This document shows positions 46,401 through 60,838 of a DNA stretch of 64,000 bases, piece after piece (the first letter of the stretch is position 1; each line of letters opens with the position of its first letter). The stretch comes from Metopolophium dirhodum (lineage: Eukaryota > Arthropoda > Insecta > Hemiptera > Aphididae). The DNA is taken from positions 16,306,001 to 16,370,000 of the forward strand of contig NC_083567.1 of assembly GCF_019925205.1 (NCBI RefSeq), in the 5' to 3' direction. The notes beneath the pieces were generated by a model. That model was not told where the DNA came from and made no database searches. It saw nothing but the letters and a program-made list of their open reading frames with translations. A program made the translations under genes and the position numbers.

Positions 46401-49400
46401 ATTTTACTGTATGAATACTCATTATAAAGTACAAACTAAAATGCCCAGAATCTTAAACAGAAAAAACTATTCAAAATATTTAGTTCATTAAAGAATTACT
46501 CAAAGGGTACCAGATTTTCAATGTTTAAAAAATTTGGCTACAGTTAGAATCATAAAAAAAAATTGAAGGGAGGTGTTGGCGCCTGCGGGCAAATCGATTT
46601 TAGAAAACATAATAAAATTAAAAAAAAAATAATATTGTAGGAATGCACATTTCAAAGTCTATACAAAAAATTCAACTATTCACATAACAAAAAAAAATTG
46701 AAAGAGGGTGTTGGCGCCCGCAGGCAAAAGCATTTTAGAAAACAAAAAAAAATTTAAAAAAATATTACTGTAGAAATACACATTATAAAGTCTATACGAA
46801 AAATTCAACTAGTTACGTAACAAAAAAAAAAAAATTGAAGGAGGGTGTTGGCGACCGCGGGCAAAAGCATTTTAGAAAACGAAAAAAAATTGAAATTAAA
46901 AACTTCAAACTAAAATGTCCAGAATCTTAAACAGAAAAAAACTATTCAAAATATTTAGTTCATTATTGATGGATTATTCAAAGTGCACCAGATTTTCAAT
47001 GTTCAAAAAGTATATACAAAAAATTCAACTAGTCACATAACAAAAAAAAATTGAAAGAGGGTGTTGGCGCCCGCAGGCAAATAGATTTTAGAAAACAAAT
47101 AAAAAATTTGGAAAAAAATTTAGAAAAAACTATTCAAAATATTTAGTTCATTAAAGAATTACTCAAAGGGTACCAGATTTTCAATATTTAAAAAATTTGG
47201 CTACAGTTAGAATCATAAAAAAAAATTGAAGGGAGGTGTTGGCGCCTGCGGGCAAATCGATTTTAGAAAACAAAATAAAATTTAAAAAAAAATAATATTG
47301 TAGGAATGCACATTTCAAAGTCTATACAAAAAATTTAACTATTCACATAACAAAAAAAAATTGAAAGAGGGTGTTGGCGCCCGCAGGCAAATGCATTTTA
47401 GAAAACAAAAAAAAATTGAAATTAAAAACTTCAAACTAAAATGTCCAGAATCTTAAAAAGAAAAAAACTATTCAAAATATTTAGTTCATTAATGATGGAC
47501 TATTCAAAGTGCACCAGATTTTCAATTTCAAAAAGTATATACAAAAAATTCAACTAGTCACATAACAAAAAAAAATTGAAAGAGGGTGTTGGCGCCCGCA
47601 GGCAAATAGATTTTAGAAAACAAATAAAAAATTTGGAAAAAAATTTAGAAAAAACTATTCAAAATATTTAGTTCATTAAAGAATTACTCAAAAAGTAGCA
47701 GATTTTCAATGTTTAAAAAATTTTGCTAGAGTTAAAATCATAAAAAAAAAATTGAAGGGAGGTATTGGCGCCCGCAGGCAAATTGATTTTAGAAAACAAA
47801 AAAAAAATTTGGAAAATAATTTAGAAAAAACTATTCAAAATATTTAGTTTATTAAAGAATGATTATTCATGGGGCACCAAGTTATCAATTTTCAAGTCAA
47901 TACAAAATATTCAACTAGAGTTACAGTACTAAAAAAAAAAAAATTGAAGGGAGGGGTTGGCGCCCGCAGGCAAATAGATTTTACTGTATGAATACTCATT
48001 ATAAAGTACAAACTAAAATGCCCAGAATCTTAAACAGAAAAAACTATTCAAAATATTTAGTTCATTAAAGAATTACTCAAAGGGTACCAGATTTTCAATG
48101 TTTAAAAAATTTGGCTACAGTTAGAATCATAAAAAAAAATTGAAGGGAGGTGTTGGCGCCTGCGGGCAAATCGATTTTAGAAAACAAAATAAAATTTAAA
48201 AAAAAATAATATTGTAGGAATGCACATTTCAAAGTCTATACAAAAAATTCAACTATTCACATAACAAAAAAAAATTGAAAGAGGGTGTTGGCCCCCGCAG
48301 GCAAAAGCATTTTAGAAAACAAAAAAAAATTTAAAAAAATATTACTGTAGAAATACACATTATAAAGTCTATACAAAAAATTCAACTAGTTACGTAACAA
48401 AAAAAAAAAATTGAAGGAGGGTGTTGGCGACCGCGGGCAAAAGCATTTTAGAAAACGAAAAAAAATTGAAATTAAAAACTTCAAACTAAAATGTCCAGAA
48501 TCTTAAACAGAAAAAAACTATTCAAAATATTTAGTTCATTATTGATGGATTATTCAAAGTGCACCAGATTTTCAATGTTCAAAAAGTATATACAAAAAAT
48601 TCAACTAGTCACATAACAAAAAAAAATTGAAAGAGGGTGTTGGCGCCCGCAGGCAAATAGATTTTAGAAAACAAATAAAAAATTTGGAAAAAAATTTAGA
48701 AAAAACTATTCAAAATATTTAGTTCATTAAAGAATTACTCAAAGGGTACCAGATTTTCAATGTTTAAAAAATTTGGCTACAGTTAGAATCATAAAAAAAA
48801 ATTGAAGGGAGGTGTTGGCGCCTGCGGGCAAATCGATTTTAGAAAACAAAATAAAATTTAAAAAAAAATAATATTGTAGGAATGCACATTTCAAAGTCTA
48901 TACAAAAAATTTAACTATTCACATAACAAAAAAAAATTGAAAGAGGGTGTTGGCGCCCGCAGGCAAATGCATTTTAGAAAACAAAAAAAAATTGAAATTA
49001 AAAACTTCAAACTAAAATGTCCAGAATCTTAAAAAGAAAAAAACTATTCAAAATATTTAGTTCATTAATGATGGACTATTCAAAGTGCACCAGATTTTCA
49101 ATTTCAAAAAGTATATACAAAAAATTCAACTAGTCACATAACAAAAAAAAATTGAAAGAGGGTGTTGGCGCCCGCAGGCAAATAGATTTTAGAAAACAAA
49201 TAAAAAATTTGGAAAAAAATTTAGAAAAAACTATTCAAAATATTTAGTTCATTAAAGAATTACTCAAAAAGTAGCAGATTTTCAATGTTTAAAAAATTTT
49301 GCTAGAGTTAAAATCATAAAAAAAAAATTGAAGGGAGGTATTGGCGCCCGCAGGCAAATTGATTTTAGAAAACAAAAAAAAAATTTGGAAAATAATTTAG

Positions 49401-52400
49401 AAAAAACTATTCAAAATATTTAGTTTATTAAAGAATGATTATTCATGGGGCACCAAGTTATCAATTTTCAAGTCAATACAAAATATTCAACTAGAGTTAC
49501 AGTACTAAAAAAAAAAAAATTGAAGGGAGGGGTTGGCGCCCGCAGGCAAATAGATTTTACTGTATGAATACTCATTATAAAGTACAAACTAAAATGCCCA
49601 GAATCTTAAACAGAAAAAACTATTCAAAATATTTAGTTCATTAAAGAATTACTCAAAGGGTACCAGATTTTCAATGTTTAAAAAATTTGGCTACAGTTAG
49701 AATCATAAAAAAAAATTGAAGGGAGGTGTTGGCGCCTGCGGGCAAATCGATTTTAGAAAACATAATAAAATTAAAAAAAAAATAATATTGTAGGAATGCA
49801 CATTTCAAAGTCTATACAAAAAATTCAACTATTCACATAACAAAAAAAAATTGAAAGAGGGTGTTGGCGCCCGCAGGCAAAAGCATTTTAGAAAACAAAA
49901 AAAAATTTAAAAAAATATTACTGTAGAAATACACATTATAAAGTCTATACGAAAAATTCAACTAGTTACGTAACAAAAAAAAAAAAATTGAAGGAGGGTG
50001 TTGGCGACCGCGGGCAAAAGCATTTTAGAAAACGAAAAAAAATTGAAATTAAAAACTTCAAACTAAAATGTCCAGAATCTTAAACAGAAAAAAACTATTC
50101 AAAATATTTAGTTCATTATTGATGGATTATTCAAAGTGCACCAGATTTTCAATGTTCAAAAAGTATATACAAAAAATTCAACTAGTCACATAACAAAAAA
50201 AAATTGAAAGAGGGTGTTGGCGCCCGCAGGCAAATAGATTTTAGAAAACAAATAAAAAATTTGGAAAAAAATTTAGAAAAAACTATTCAAAATATTTAGT
50301 TCATTAAAGAATTACTCAAAGGGTACCAGATTTTCAATATTTAAAAAATTTGGCTACAGTTAGAATCATAAAAAAAAATTGAAGGGAGGTGTTGGCGCCT
50401 GCGGGCAAATCGATTTTAGAAAACAAAATAAAATTTAAAAAAAAATAATATTGTAGGAATGCACATTTCAAAGTCTATACAAAAAATTTAACTATTCACA
50501 TAACAAAAAAAAATTGAAAGAGGGTGTTGGCGCCCGCAGGCAAATGCATTTTAGAAAACAAAAAAAAATTGAAATTAAAAACTTCAAACTAAAATGTCCA
50601 GAATCTTAAAAAGAAAAAAACTATTCAAAATATTTAGTTCATTAATGATGGACTATTCAAAGTGCACCAGATTTTCAATTTCAAAAAGTATATACAAAAA
50701 ATTCAACTAGTCACATAACAAAAAAAAATTGAAAGAGGGTGTTGGCGCCCGCAGGCAAATAGATTTTAGAAAACAAATAAAAAATTTGGAAAAAAATTTA
50801 GAAAAAACTATTCAAAATATTTAGTTCATTAAAGAATTACTCAAAAAGTAGCAGATTTTCAATGTTTAAAAAATTTTGCTAGAGTTAAAATCATAAAAAA
50901 AAAATTGAAGGGAGGTATTGGCGCCCGCAGGCAAATTGATTTTAGAAAACAAAAAAAAAATTTGGAAAATAATTTAGAAAAAACTATTCAAAATATTTAG
51001 TTTATTAAAGAATGATTATTCATGGGGCACCAAGTTATCAATTTTCAAGTCAATACAAAATATTCAACTAGAGTTACAGTACTAAAAAAAAAAAAATTGA
51101 AGGGAGGGGTTGGCGCCCGCAGGCAAATAGATTTTACTGTATGAATACTCATTATAAAGTACAAACTAAAATGCCCAGAATCTTAAACAGAAAAAACTAT
51201 TCAAAATATTTAGTTCATTAAAGAATTACTCAAAGGGTACCAGATTTTCAATGTTTAAAAAATTTGGCTACAGTTAGAATCATAAAAAAAAATTGAAGGG
51301 AGGTGTTGGCGCCTGCGGGCAAATCGATTTTAGAAAACAAAATAAAATTTAAAAAAAAATAATATTGTAGGAATGCACATTTCAAAGTCTATACAAAAAA
51401 TTCAACTATTCACATAACAAAAAAAAATTGAAAGAGGGTGTTGGCCCCCGCAGGCAAAAGCATTTTAGAAAACAAAAAAAAATTTAAAAAAATATTACTG
51501 TAGAAATACACATTATAAAGTCTATACAAAAAATTCAACTAGTTACGTAACAAAAAAAAAAAATTGAAGGAGGGTGTTGGCGACCGCGGGCAAAAGCATT
51601 TTAGAAAACGAAAAAAAATTGAAATTAAAAACTTCAAACTAAAATGTCCAGAATCTTAAACAGAAAAAAACTATTCAAAATATTTAGTTCATTATTGATG
51701 GATTATTCAAAGTGCACCAGATTTTCAATGTTCAAAAAGTATATACAAAAAATTCAACTAGTCACATAACAAAAAAAAATTGAAAGAGGGTGTTGGCGCC
51801 CGCAGGCAAATAGATTTTAGAAAACAAATAAAAAATTTGGAAAAAAATTTAGAAAAAACTATTCAAAATATTTAGTTCATTAAAGAATTACTCAAAGGGT
51901 ACCAGATTTTCAATGTTTAAAAAATTTGGCTACAGTTAGAATCATAAAAAAAAATTGAAGGGAGGTGTTGGCGCCTGCGGGCAAATCGATTTTAGAAAAC
52001 AAAATAAAATTTAAAAAAAAATAATATTGTAGGAATGCACATTTCAAAGTCTATACAAAAAATTTAACTATTCACATAACAAAAAAAAATTGAAAGAGGG
52101 TGTTGGCGCCCGCAGGCAAATGCATTTTAGAAAACAAAAAAAAATTGAAATTAAAAACTTCAAACTAAAATGTCCAGAATCTTAAAAAGAAAAAAACTAT
52201 TCAAAATATTTAGTTCATTAATGATGGACTATTCAAAGTGCACCAGATTTTCAATTTCAAAAAGTATATACAAAAAATTCAACTAGTCACATAACAAAAA
52301 AAAATTGAAAGAGGGTGTTGGCGCCCGCAGGCAAATAGATTTTAGAAAACAAATAAAAAATTTGGAAAAAAATTTAGAAAAAACTATTCAAAATATTTAG

Positions 52401-52706
52401 TTCATTAAAGAATTACTCAAAAAGTAGCAGATTTTCAATGTTTAAAAAATTTTGCTAGAGTTAAAATCATAAAAAAAAAATTGAAGGGAGGTATTGGCGC
52501 CCGCAGGCAAATTGATTTTAGAAAACAAAAAAAAAATTTGGAAAATAATTTAGAAAAAACTATTCAAAATATTTAGTTTATTAAAGAATGATTATTCATG
52601 GGGCACCAAGTTATCAATTTTCAAGTCAATACAAAATATTCAACTAGAGTTACAGTACTAAAAAAAAAAAAATTGAAGGGAGGGGTTGGCGCCCGCAGGC
52701 AAATAG
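46401..52706 (+). repeat. 3153-bp dimeric higher-order unit, two tandem copies
   Basis: Successive 1577-bp units alternate between two variants. One has AAAACATAATAAAATT with TATACGAAAAATTC; the other has AAAACAAAATAAAATTT with GTTGGCCCCCGCAGG. The marker ATTTTACTGTATG at 46401, 49554 and 52707 repeats at exactly 3153, and at 47978 and 51131 likewise. Confidence 0.9.
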
Positions 52707-54283
52707 ATTTTACTGTATGAATACTCATTATAAAGTACAAACTAAAATGCCCAGAATCTTAAACAGAAAAAACTATTCAAAATATTTAGTTCATTAAAGA
52801 ATTACTCAAAGGGTACCAGATTTTCAATGTTTAAAAAATTTGGCTACAGTTAGAATCATAAAAAAAAATTGAAGGGAGGTGTTGGCGCCTGCGGGCAAAT
52901 CGATTTTAGAAAACATAATAAAATTAAAAAAAAAATAATATTGTAGGAATGCACATTTCAAAGTCTATACAAAAAATTCAACTATTCACATAACAAAAAA
53001 AAATTGAAAGAGGGTGTTGGCGCCCGCAGGCAAAAGCATTTTAGAAAACAAAAAAAAATTTAAAAAAATATTACTGTAGAAATACACATTATAAAGTCTA
53101 TACGAAAAATTCAACTAGTTACGTAACAAAAAAAAAAAAATTGAAGGAGGGTGTTGGCGACCGCGGGCAAAAGCATTTTAGAAAACGAAAAAAAATTGAA
53201 ATTAAAAACTTCAAACTAAAATGTCCAGAATCTTAAACAGAAAAAAACTATTCAAAATATTTAGTTCATTATTGATGGATTATTCAAAGTGCACCAGATT
53301 TTCAATGTTCAAAAAGTATATACAAAAAATTCAACTAGTCACATAACAAAAAAAAATTGAAAGAGGGTGTTGGCGCCCGCAGGCAAATAGATTTTAGAAA
53401 ACAAATAAAAAATTTGGAAAAAAATTTAGAAAAAACTATTCAAAATATTTAGTTCATTAAAGAATTACTCAAAGGGTACCAGATTTTCAATGTTTAAAAA
53501 ATTTGGCTACAGTTAGAATCATAAAAAAAAATTGAAGGGAGGTGTTGGCGCCTGCGGGCAAATCGATTTTAGAAAACAAAATAAAATTTAAAAAAAAATA
53601 ATATTGTAGGAATGCACATTTCAAAGTCTATACAAAAAATTTAACTATTCACATAACAAAAAAAAATTGAAAGAGGGTGTTGGCGCCCGCAGGCAAATGC
53701 ATTTTAGAAAACAAAAAAAAATTGAAATTAAAAACTTCAAACTAAAATGTCCAGAATCTTAAAAAGAAAAAAACTATTCAAAATATTTAGTTCATTAATG
53801 ATGGACTATTCAAAGTGCACCAGATTTTCAATTTCAAAAAGTATATACAAAAAATTCAACTAGTCACATAACAAAAAAAAATTGAAAGAGGGTGTTGGCG
53901 CCCGCAGGCAAATAGATTTTAGAAAACAAATAAAAAATTTGGAAAAAAATTTAGAAAAAACTATTCAAAATATTTAGTTCATTAAAGAATTACTCAAAAA
54001 GTAGCAGATTTTCAATGTTTAAAAAATTTTGCTAGAGTTAAAATCATAAAAAAAAAATTGAAGGGAGGTATTGGCGCCCGCAGGCAAATTGATTTTAGAA
54101 AACAAAAAAAAAATTTGGAAAATAATTTAGAAAAAACTATTCAAAATATTTAGTTTATTAAAGAATGATTATTCATGGGGCACCAAGTTATCAATTTTCA
54201 AGTCAATACAAAATATTCAACTAGAGTTACAGTACTAAAAAAAAAAAAATTGAAGGGAGGGGTTGGCGCCCGCAGGCAAATAG

Positions 54284-55196
54284 ATTTTACTGTATGAATA
54301 CTCATTATAAAGTACAAACTAAAATGCCCAGAATCTTAAACAGAAAAAACTATTCAAAATATTTAGTTCATTAAAGAATTACTCAAAGGGTACCAGATTT
54401 TCAATGTTTAAAAAATTTGGCTACAGTTAGAATCATAAAAAAAAATTGAAGGGAGGTGTTGGCGCCTGCGGGCAAATCGATTTTAGAAAACAAAATAAAA
54501 TTTAAAAAAAAATAATATTGTAGGAATGCACATTTCAAAGTCTATACAAAAAATTTAACTATTCACATAACAAAAAAAAATTGAAAGAGGGTGTTGGCGC
54601 CCGCAGGCAAATGCATTTTAGAAAACAAAAAAAAATTGAAATTAAAAACTTCAAACTAAAATGTCCAGAATCTTAAACAGAAAAAAACTTTTCAAAATAT
54701 TTAGTTCATTAATGATGGATTATTCAAAGTGCACCAGATTTTCAATTTCAAAAAGTATATACAAAAAATTCAACTAGTCACATAACAAAAAAAAATTGAA
54801 AGAGGGTGTTGGCGCCCGCAGGCAAATAGATTTTAGAAAACAAATAAAAAATTTGGAAAAAAATTTAGAAAAAACTATTCAAAATATTTAGTTCATTAAA
54901 GAATTACTCAAAGGGTAGCAGATTTTCAATGTTTAAAAAATTTTGCTAGAGTTAAAATCATAAAAAAAAAATTGAAGGGAGGTATTGGCGCCCGCAGGCA
55001 AATTGATTTTAGAAAACAAAAAAAAATTTGGAAAAAAATTTAGAAAAAACTATTCAAAATATTTAGTTCATTAAAGAATGATTATTCATGGGGCACCAAG
55101 TTATCAATTTTCAAGTCAATACAAAATATTCAACTAGAGTTACAGTACTAAAAAAAAAAAAATTGAAGGGAGGGGTTGGCGCCCGCAGGCAAATAG
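54284..55196 (+). repeat. 913-bp short satellite unit, copy 1
   Basis: Compared with the 1577-bp unit, four sub-monomers (664 bp) are missing. The missing part lies between two similar sub-monomers that both start GTTGGCGCCTGCGGGCAAAT, which fits deletion by unequal exchange between them. It is followed by a third unit variant marked by TTGATGGGAGG and TTTTCAACGTTC. Confidence 0.88.
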
Positions 55197-58100
55197 ATTT
55201 TACTGTATGAATACTCATTATAAAGTACAAACTAAAATGCCCAGAATCTTAAACAGAAACAACTATTCAAAATATTTAGTTCATTAAAGAATTACTCAAA
55301 GGGTACCAGATTTTCAATGTTTAAAAAATTTGGCTAGAGTTAGAATCATAAAAAAAAATTGATGGGAGGTGTTGGCGCCCGCGGGCAAATCGATTTTAGA
55401 AAACAAAAAAAAATTTAAAAAAAAATAATATTGTAGGAATGCACATTTCAAAGTCTATACAAAAAATTCAACTATTCACATAACAAAAAAAAATTGAAAG
55501 AGGGTGTTGGCGCCCGCAGGCAAAGGCATTTTAGAAAACAAAAAAAAATTTAAAAAAATATTACTGTAGAAATACACATTATAAAGTCTATACAAAAAAT
55601 TCAACTAGTTACGTAACAAAAAAAAAAAATTGAAGGAGGGTGTTGGCGACCGCGGGCAAAAGCATTTTAGAAAACGAAAAAAAATTGAAATTAAAAACTT
55701 CAAACTAAAATGTCCAGAATCTTAAACAGAAAAAAACTATTCAAAATATTTAGTTCATTATTGATGGATTATTCAAAGTGCACCAGATTTTCAACGTTCA
55801 AAAAGTATATACAAAAAATTCAACTAGTCACATAACAAAAAAAAATTGAAAGAGGGTGTTGGCGCCCGCAGGCAAATAGATTTTAGAAAACAAATAAAAA
55901 ATTTGGAAAAAAATTTAGAAAAAACTATTCAAAATATTTAGTTCATTAAAGAATTACTCAAAGGGTACCAGATTTTCAATATTTAAAAAATTTGGCTACA
56001 GTTAGAATCATAAAAAAAAATTGAAGGGAGGTGTTGGCGCCTGCGGGCAAATCGATTTTAGAAAACAAAATAAAATTTAAAAAAAAATAATATTGTAGGA
56101 ATGCACATTTCAAAGTCTATACAAAAAATTTAACTATTCACATAACAAAAAAAAATTGAAAGAGGGTGTTGGCGCCCGCAGGCAAATGCATTTTAGAAAA
56201 CAAAAAAAAATTGAAATTAAAAACTTCAAACTAAAATGTCCAGAATCTTAAAAAGAAAAAAACTATTCAAAATATTTAGTTCATTAATGATGGACTATTC
56301 AAAGTGCACCAGATTTTCAATTTCAAAAAGTATATACAAAAAATTCAACTAGTCACATAACAAAAAAAAATTGAAAGAGGGTGTTGGCGCCCGCAGGCAA
56401 ATAGATTTTAGAAAACAAATAAAAAATTTGGAAAAAAATTTAGAAAAAACTATTCAAAATATTTAGTTCATTAAAGAATTACTCAAAAAGTAGCAGATTT
56501 TCAATGTTTAAAAAATTTTGCTAGAGTTAAAATCATAAAAAAAAAATTGAAGGGAGGTATTGGCGCCCGCAGGCAAATTGATTTTAGAAAACAAAAAAAA
56601 AATTTGGAAAATAATTTAGAAAAAACTATTCAAAATATTTAGTTTATTAAAGAATGATTATTCATGGGGCACCAAGTTATCAATTTTCAAGTCAATACAA
56701 AATATTCAACTAGAGTTACAGTACTAAAAAAAAAAAAATTGAAGGGAGGGGTTGGCGCCCGCAGGCAAATAGATTTTACTGTATGAATACTCATTATAAA
56801 GTACAAACTAAAATGCCCAGAATCTTAAACAGAAAAAACTATTCAAAATATTTAGTTCATTAAAGAATTACTCAAAGGGTACCAGATTTTCAATGTTTAA
56901 AAAATTTGGCTACAGTTAGAATCATAAAAAAAAATTGAAGGGAGGTGTTGGCGCCTGCGGGCAAATCGATTTTAGAAAACAAAATAAAATTTAAAAAAAA
57001 ATAATATTGTAGGAATGCACATTTCAAAGTCTATACAAAAAATTCAACTATTCACATAACAAAAAAAAATTGAAAGAGGGTGTTGGCCCCCGCAGGCAAA
57101 AGCATTTTAGAAAACAAAAAAAAATTTAAAAAAATATTACTGTAGAAATACACATTATAAAGTCTATACAAAAAATTCAACTAGTTACGTAACAAAAAAA
57201 AAAAATTGAAGGAGGGTGTTGGCGACCGCGGGCAAAAGCATTTTAGAAAACGAAAAAAAATTGAAATTAAAAACTTCAAACTAAAATGTCCAGAATCTTA
57301 AACAGAAAAAAACTATTCAAAATATTTAGTTCATTATTGATGGATTATTCAAAGTGCACCAGATTTTCAATGTTCAAAAAGTATATACAAAAAATTCAAC
57401 TAGTCACATAACAAAAAAAAATTGAAAGAGGGTGTTGGCGCCCGCAGGCAAATAGATTTTAGAAAACAAATAAAAAATTTGGAAAAAAATTTAGAAAAAA
57501 CTATTCAAAATATTTAGTTCATTAAAGAATTACTCAAAGGGTACCAGATTTTCAATGTTTAAAAAATTTGGCTACAGTTAGAATCATAAAAAAAAATTGA
57601 AGGGAGGTGTTGGCGCCTGCGGGCAAATCGATTTTAGAAAACAAAATAAAATTTAAAAAAAAATAATATTGTAGGAATGCACATTTCAAAGTCTATACAA
57701 AAAATTTAACTATTCACATAACAAAAAAAAATTGAAAGAGGGTGTTGGCGCCCGCAGGCAAATGCATTTTAGAAAACAAAAAAAAATTGAAATTAAAAAC
57801 TTCAAACTAAAATGTCCAGAATCTTAAAAAGAAAAAAACTATTCAAAATATTTAGTTCATTAATGATGGACTATTCAAAGTGCACCAGATTTTCAATTTC
57901 AAAAAGTATATACAAAAAATTCAACTAGTCACATAACAAAAAAAAATTGAAAGAGGGTGTTGGCGCCCGCAGGCAAATAGATTTTAGAAAACAAATAAAA
58001 AATTTGGAAAAAAATTTAGAAAAAACTATTCAAAATATTTAGTTCATTAAAGAATTACTCAAAAAGTAGCAGATTTTCAATGTTTAAAAAATTTTGCTAG

Positions 58101-60838
58101 AGTTAAAATCATAAAAAAAAAATTGAAGGGAGGTATTGGCGCCCGCAGGCAAATTGATTTTAGAAAACAAAAAAAAAATTTGGAAAATAATTTAGAAAAA
58201 ACTATTCAAAATATTTAGTTTATTAAAGAATGATTATTCATGGGGCACCAAGTTATCAATTTTCAAGTCAATACAAAATATTCAACTAGAGTTACAGTAC
58301 TAAAAAAAAAAAAATTGAAGGGAGGGGTTGGCGCCCGCAGGCAAATAGATTTTACTGTATGAATACTCATTATAAAGTACAAACTAAAATGCCCAGAATC
58401 TTAAACAGAAAAAACTATTCAAAATATTTAGTTCATTAAAGAATTACTCAAAGGGTACCAGATTTTCAATGTTTAAAAAATTTGGCTACAGTTAGAATCA
58501 TAAAAAAAAATTGAAGGGAGGTGTTGGCGCCTGCGGGCAAATCGATTTTAGAAAACATAATAAAATTAAAAAAAAAATAATATTGTAGGAATGCACATTT
58601 CAAAGTCTATACAAAAAATTCAACTATTCACATAACAAAAAAAAATTGAAAGAGGGTGTTGGCGCCCGCAGGCAAAAGCATTTTAGAAAACAAAAAAAAA
58701 TTTAAAAAAATATTACTGTAGAAATACACATTATAAAGTCTATACGAAAAATTCAACTAGTTACGTAACAAAAAAAAAAAAATTGAAGGAGGGTGTTGGC
58801 GACCGCGGGCAAAAGCATTTTAGAAAACGAAAAAAAATTGAAATTAAAAACTTCAAACTAAAATGTCCAGAATCTTAAACAGAAAAAAACTATTCAAAAT
58901 ATTTAGTTCATTATTGATGGATTATTCAAAGTGCACCAGATTTTCAATGTTCAAAAAGTATATACAAAAAATTCAACTAGTCACATAACAAAAAAAAATT
59001 GAAAGAGGGTGTTGGCGCCCGCAGGCAAATAGATTTTAGAAAACAAATAAAAAATTTGGAAAAAAATTTAGAAAAAACTATTCAAAATATTTAGTTCATT
59101 AAAGAATTACTCAAAGGGTACCAGATTTTCAATGTTTAAAAAATTTGGCTACAGTTAGAATCATAAAAAAAAATTGAAGGGAGGTGTTGGCGCCTGCGGG
59201 CAAATCGATTTTAGAAAACAAAATAAAATTTAAAAAAAAATAATATTGTAGGAATGCACATTTCAAAGTCTATACAAAAAATTTAACTATTCACATAACA
59301 AAAAAAAATTGAAAGAGGGTGTTGGCGCCCGCAGGCAAATGCATTTTAGAAAACAAAAAAAAATTGAAATTAAAAACTTCAAACTAAAATGTCCAGAATC
59401 TTAAAAAGAAAAAAACTATTCAAAATATTTAGTTCATTAATGATGGACTATTCAAAGTGCACCAGATTTTCAATTTCAAAAAGTATATACAAAAAATTCA
59501 ACTAGTCACATAACAAAAAAAAATTGAAAGAGGGTGTTGGCGCCCGCAGGCAAATAGATTTTAGAAAACAAATAAAAAATTTGGAAAAAAATTTAGAAAA
59601 AACTATTCAAAATATTTAGTTCATTAAAGAATTACTCAAAAAGTAGCAGATTTTCAATGTTTAAAAAATTTTGCTAGAGTTAAAATCATAAAAAAAAAAT
59701 TGAAGGGAGGTATTGGCGCCCGCAGGCAAATTGATTTTAGAAAACAAAAAAAAAATTTGGAAAATAATTTAGAAAAAACTATTCAAAATATTTAGTTTAT
59801 TAAAGAATGATTATTCATGGGGCACCAAGTTATCAATTTTCAAGTCAATACAAAATATTCAACTAGAGTTACAGTACTAAAAAAAAAAAAATTGAAGGGA
59901 GGGGTTGGCGCCCGCAGGCAAATAGATTTTACTGTATGAATACTCATTATAAAGTACAAACTAAAATGCCCAGAATCTTAAACAGAAAAAACTATTCAAA
60001 ATATTTAGTTCATTAAAGAATTACTCAAAGGGTACCAGATTTTCAATGTTTAAAAAATTTGGCTACAGTTAGAATCATAAAAAAAAATTGAAGGGAGGTG
60101 TTGGCGCCTGCGGGCAAATCGATTTTAGAAAACAAAATAAAATTTAAAAAAAAATAATATTGTAGGAATGCACATTTCAAAGTCTATACAAAAAATTTAA
60201 CTATTCACATAACAAAAAAAAATTGAAAGAGGGTGTTGGCGCCCGCAGGCAAATGCATTTTAGAAAACAAAAAAAAATTGAAATTAAAAACTTCAAACTA
60301 AAATGTCCAGAATCTTAAACAGAAAAAAACTTTTCAAAATATTTAGTTCATTAATGATGGATTATTCAAAGTGCACCAGATTTTCAATTTCAAAAAGTAT
60401 ATACAAAAAATTCAACTAGTCACATAACAAAAAAAAATTGAAAGAGGGTGTTGGCGCCCGCAGGCAAATAGATTTTAGAAAACAAATAAAAAATTTGGAA
60501 AAAAATTTAGAAAAAACTATTCAAAATATTTAGTTCATTAAAGAATTACTCAAAGGGTAGCAGATTTTCAATGTTTAAAAAATTTTGCTAGAGTTAAAAT
60601 CATAAAAAAAAAATTGAAGGGAGGTATTGGCGCCCGCAGGCAAATTGATTTTAGAAAACAAAAAAAAATTTGGAAAAAAATTTAGAAAAAACTATTCAAA
60701 ATATTTAGTTCATTAAAGAATGATTATTCATGGGGCACCAAGTTATCAATTTTCAAGTCAATACAAAATATTCAACTAGAGTTACAGTACTAAAAAAAAA
60801 AAAATTGAAGGGAGGGGTTGGCGCCCGCAGGCAAATAG
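55197..60838 (+). repeat. 5642-bp super-repeat unit
   Basis: The rare markers TTGATGGGAGG (about 55359 and 61001) and TTTTCAACGTTC (about 55788 and 61430), plus the 913-bp short unit, recur at a distance of 5642 bp. The unit is 1576+1576+1577+913 bp. A second copy begins at 60839 but breaks off into diverged edge monomers after about 61450. Confidence 0.9.
59926..60838 (+). repeat. 913-bp short satellite unit, copy 2
   Basis: Same missing sub-monomers and same sequence as 54284-55196, including the change to AACTTTTCAAAATATT just downstream of the fusion, so both copies descend from one deletion event. Confidence 0.88.
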
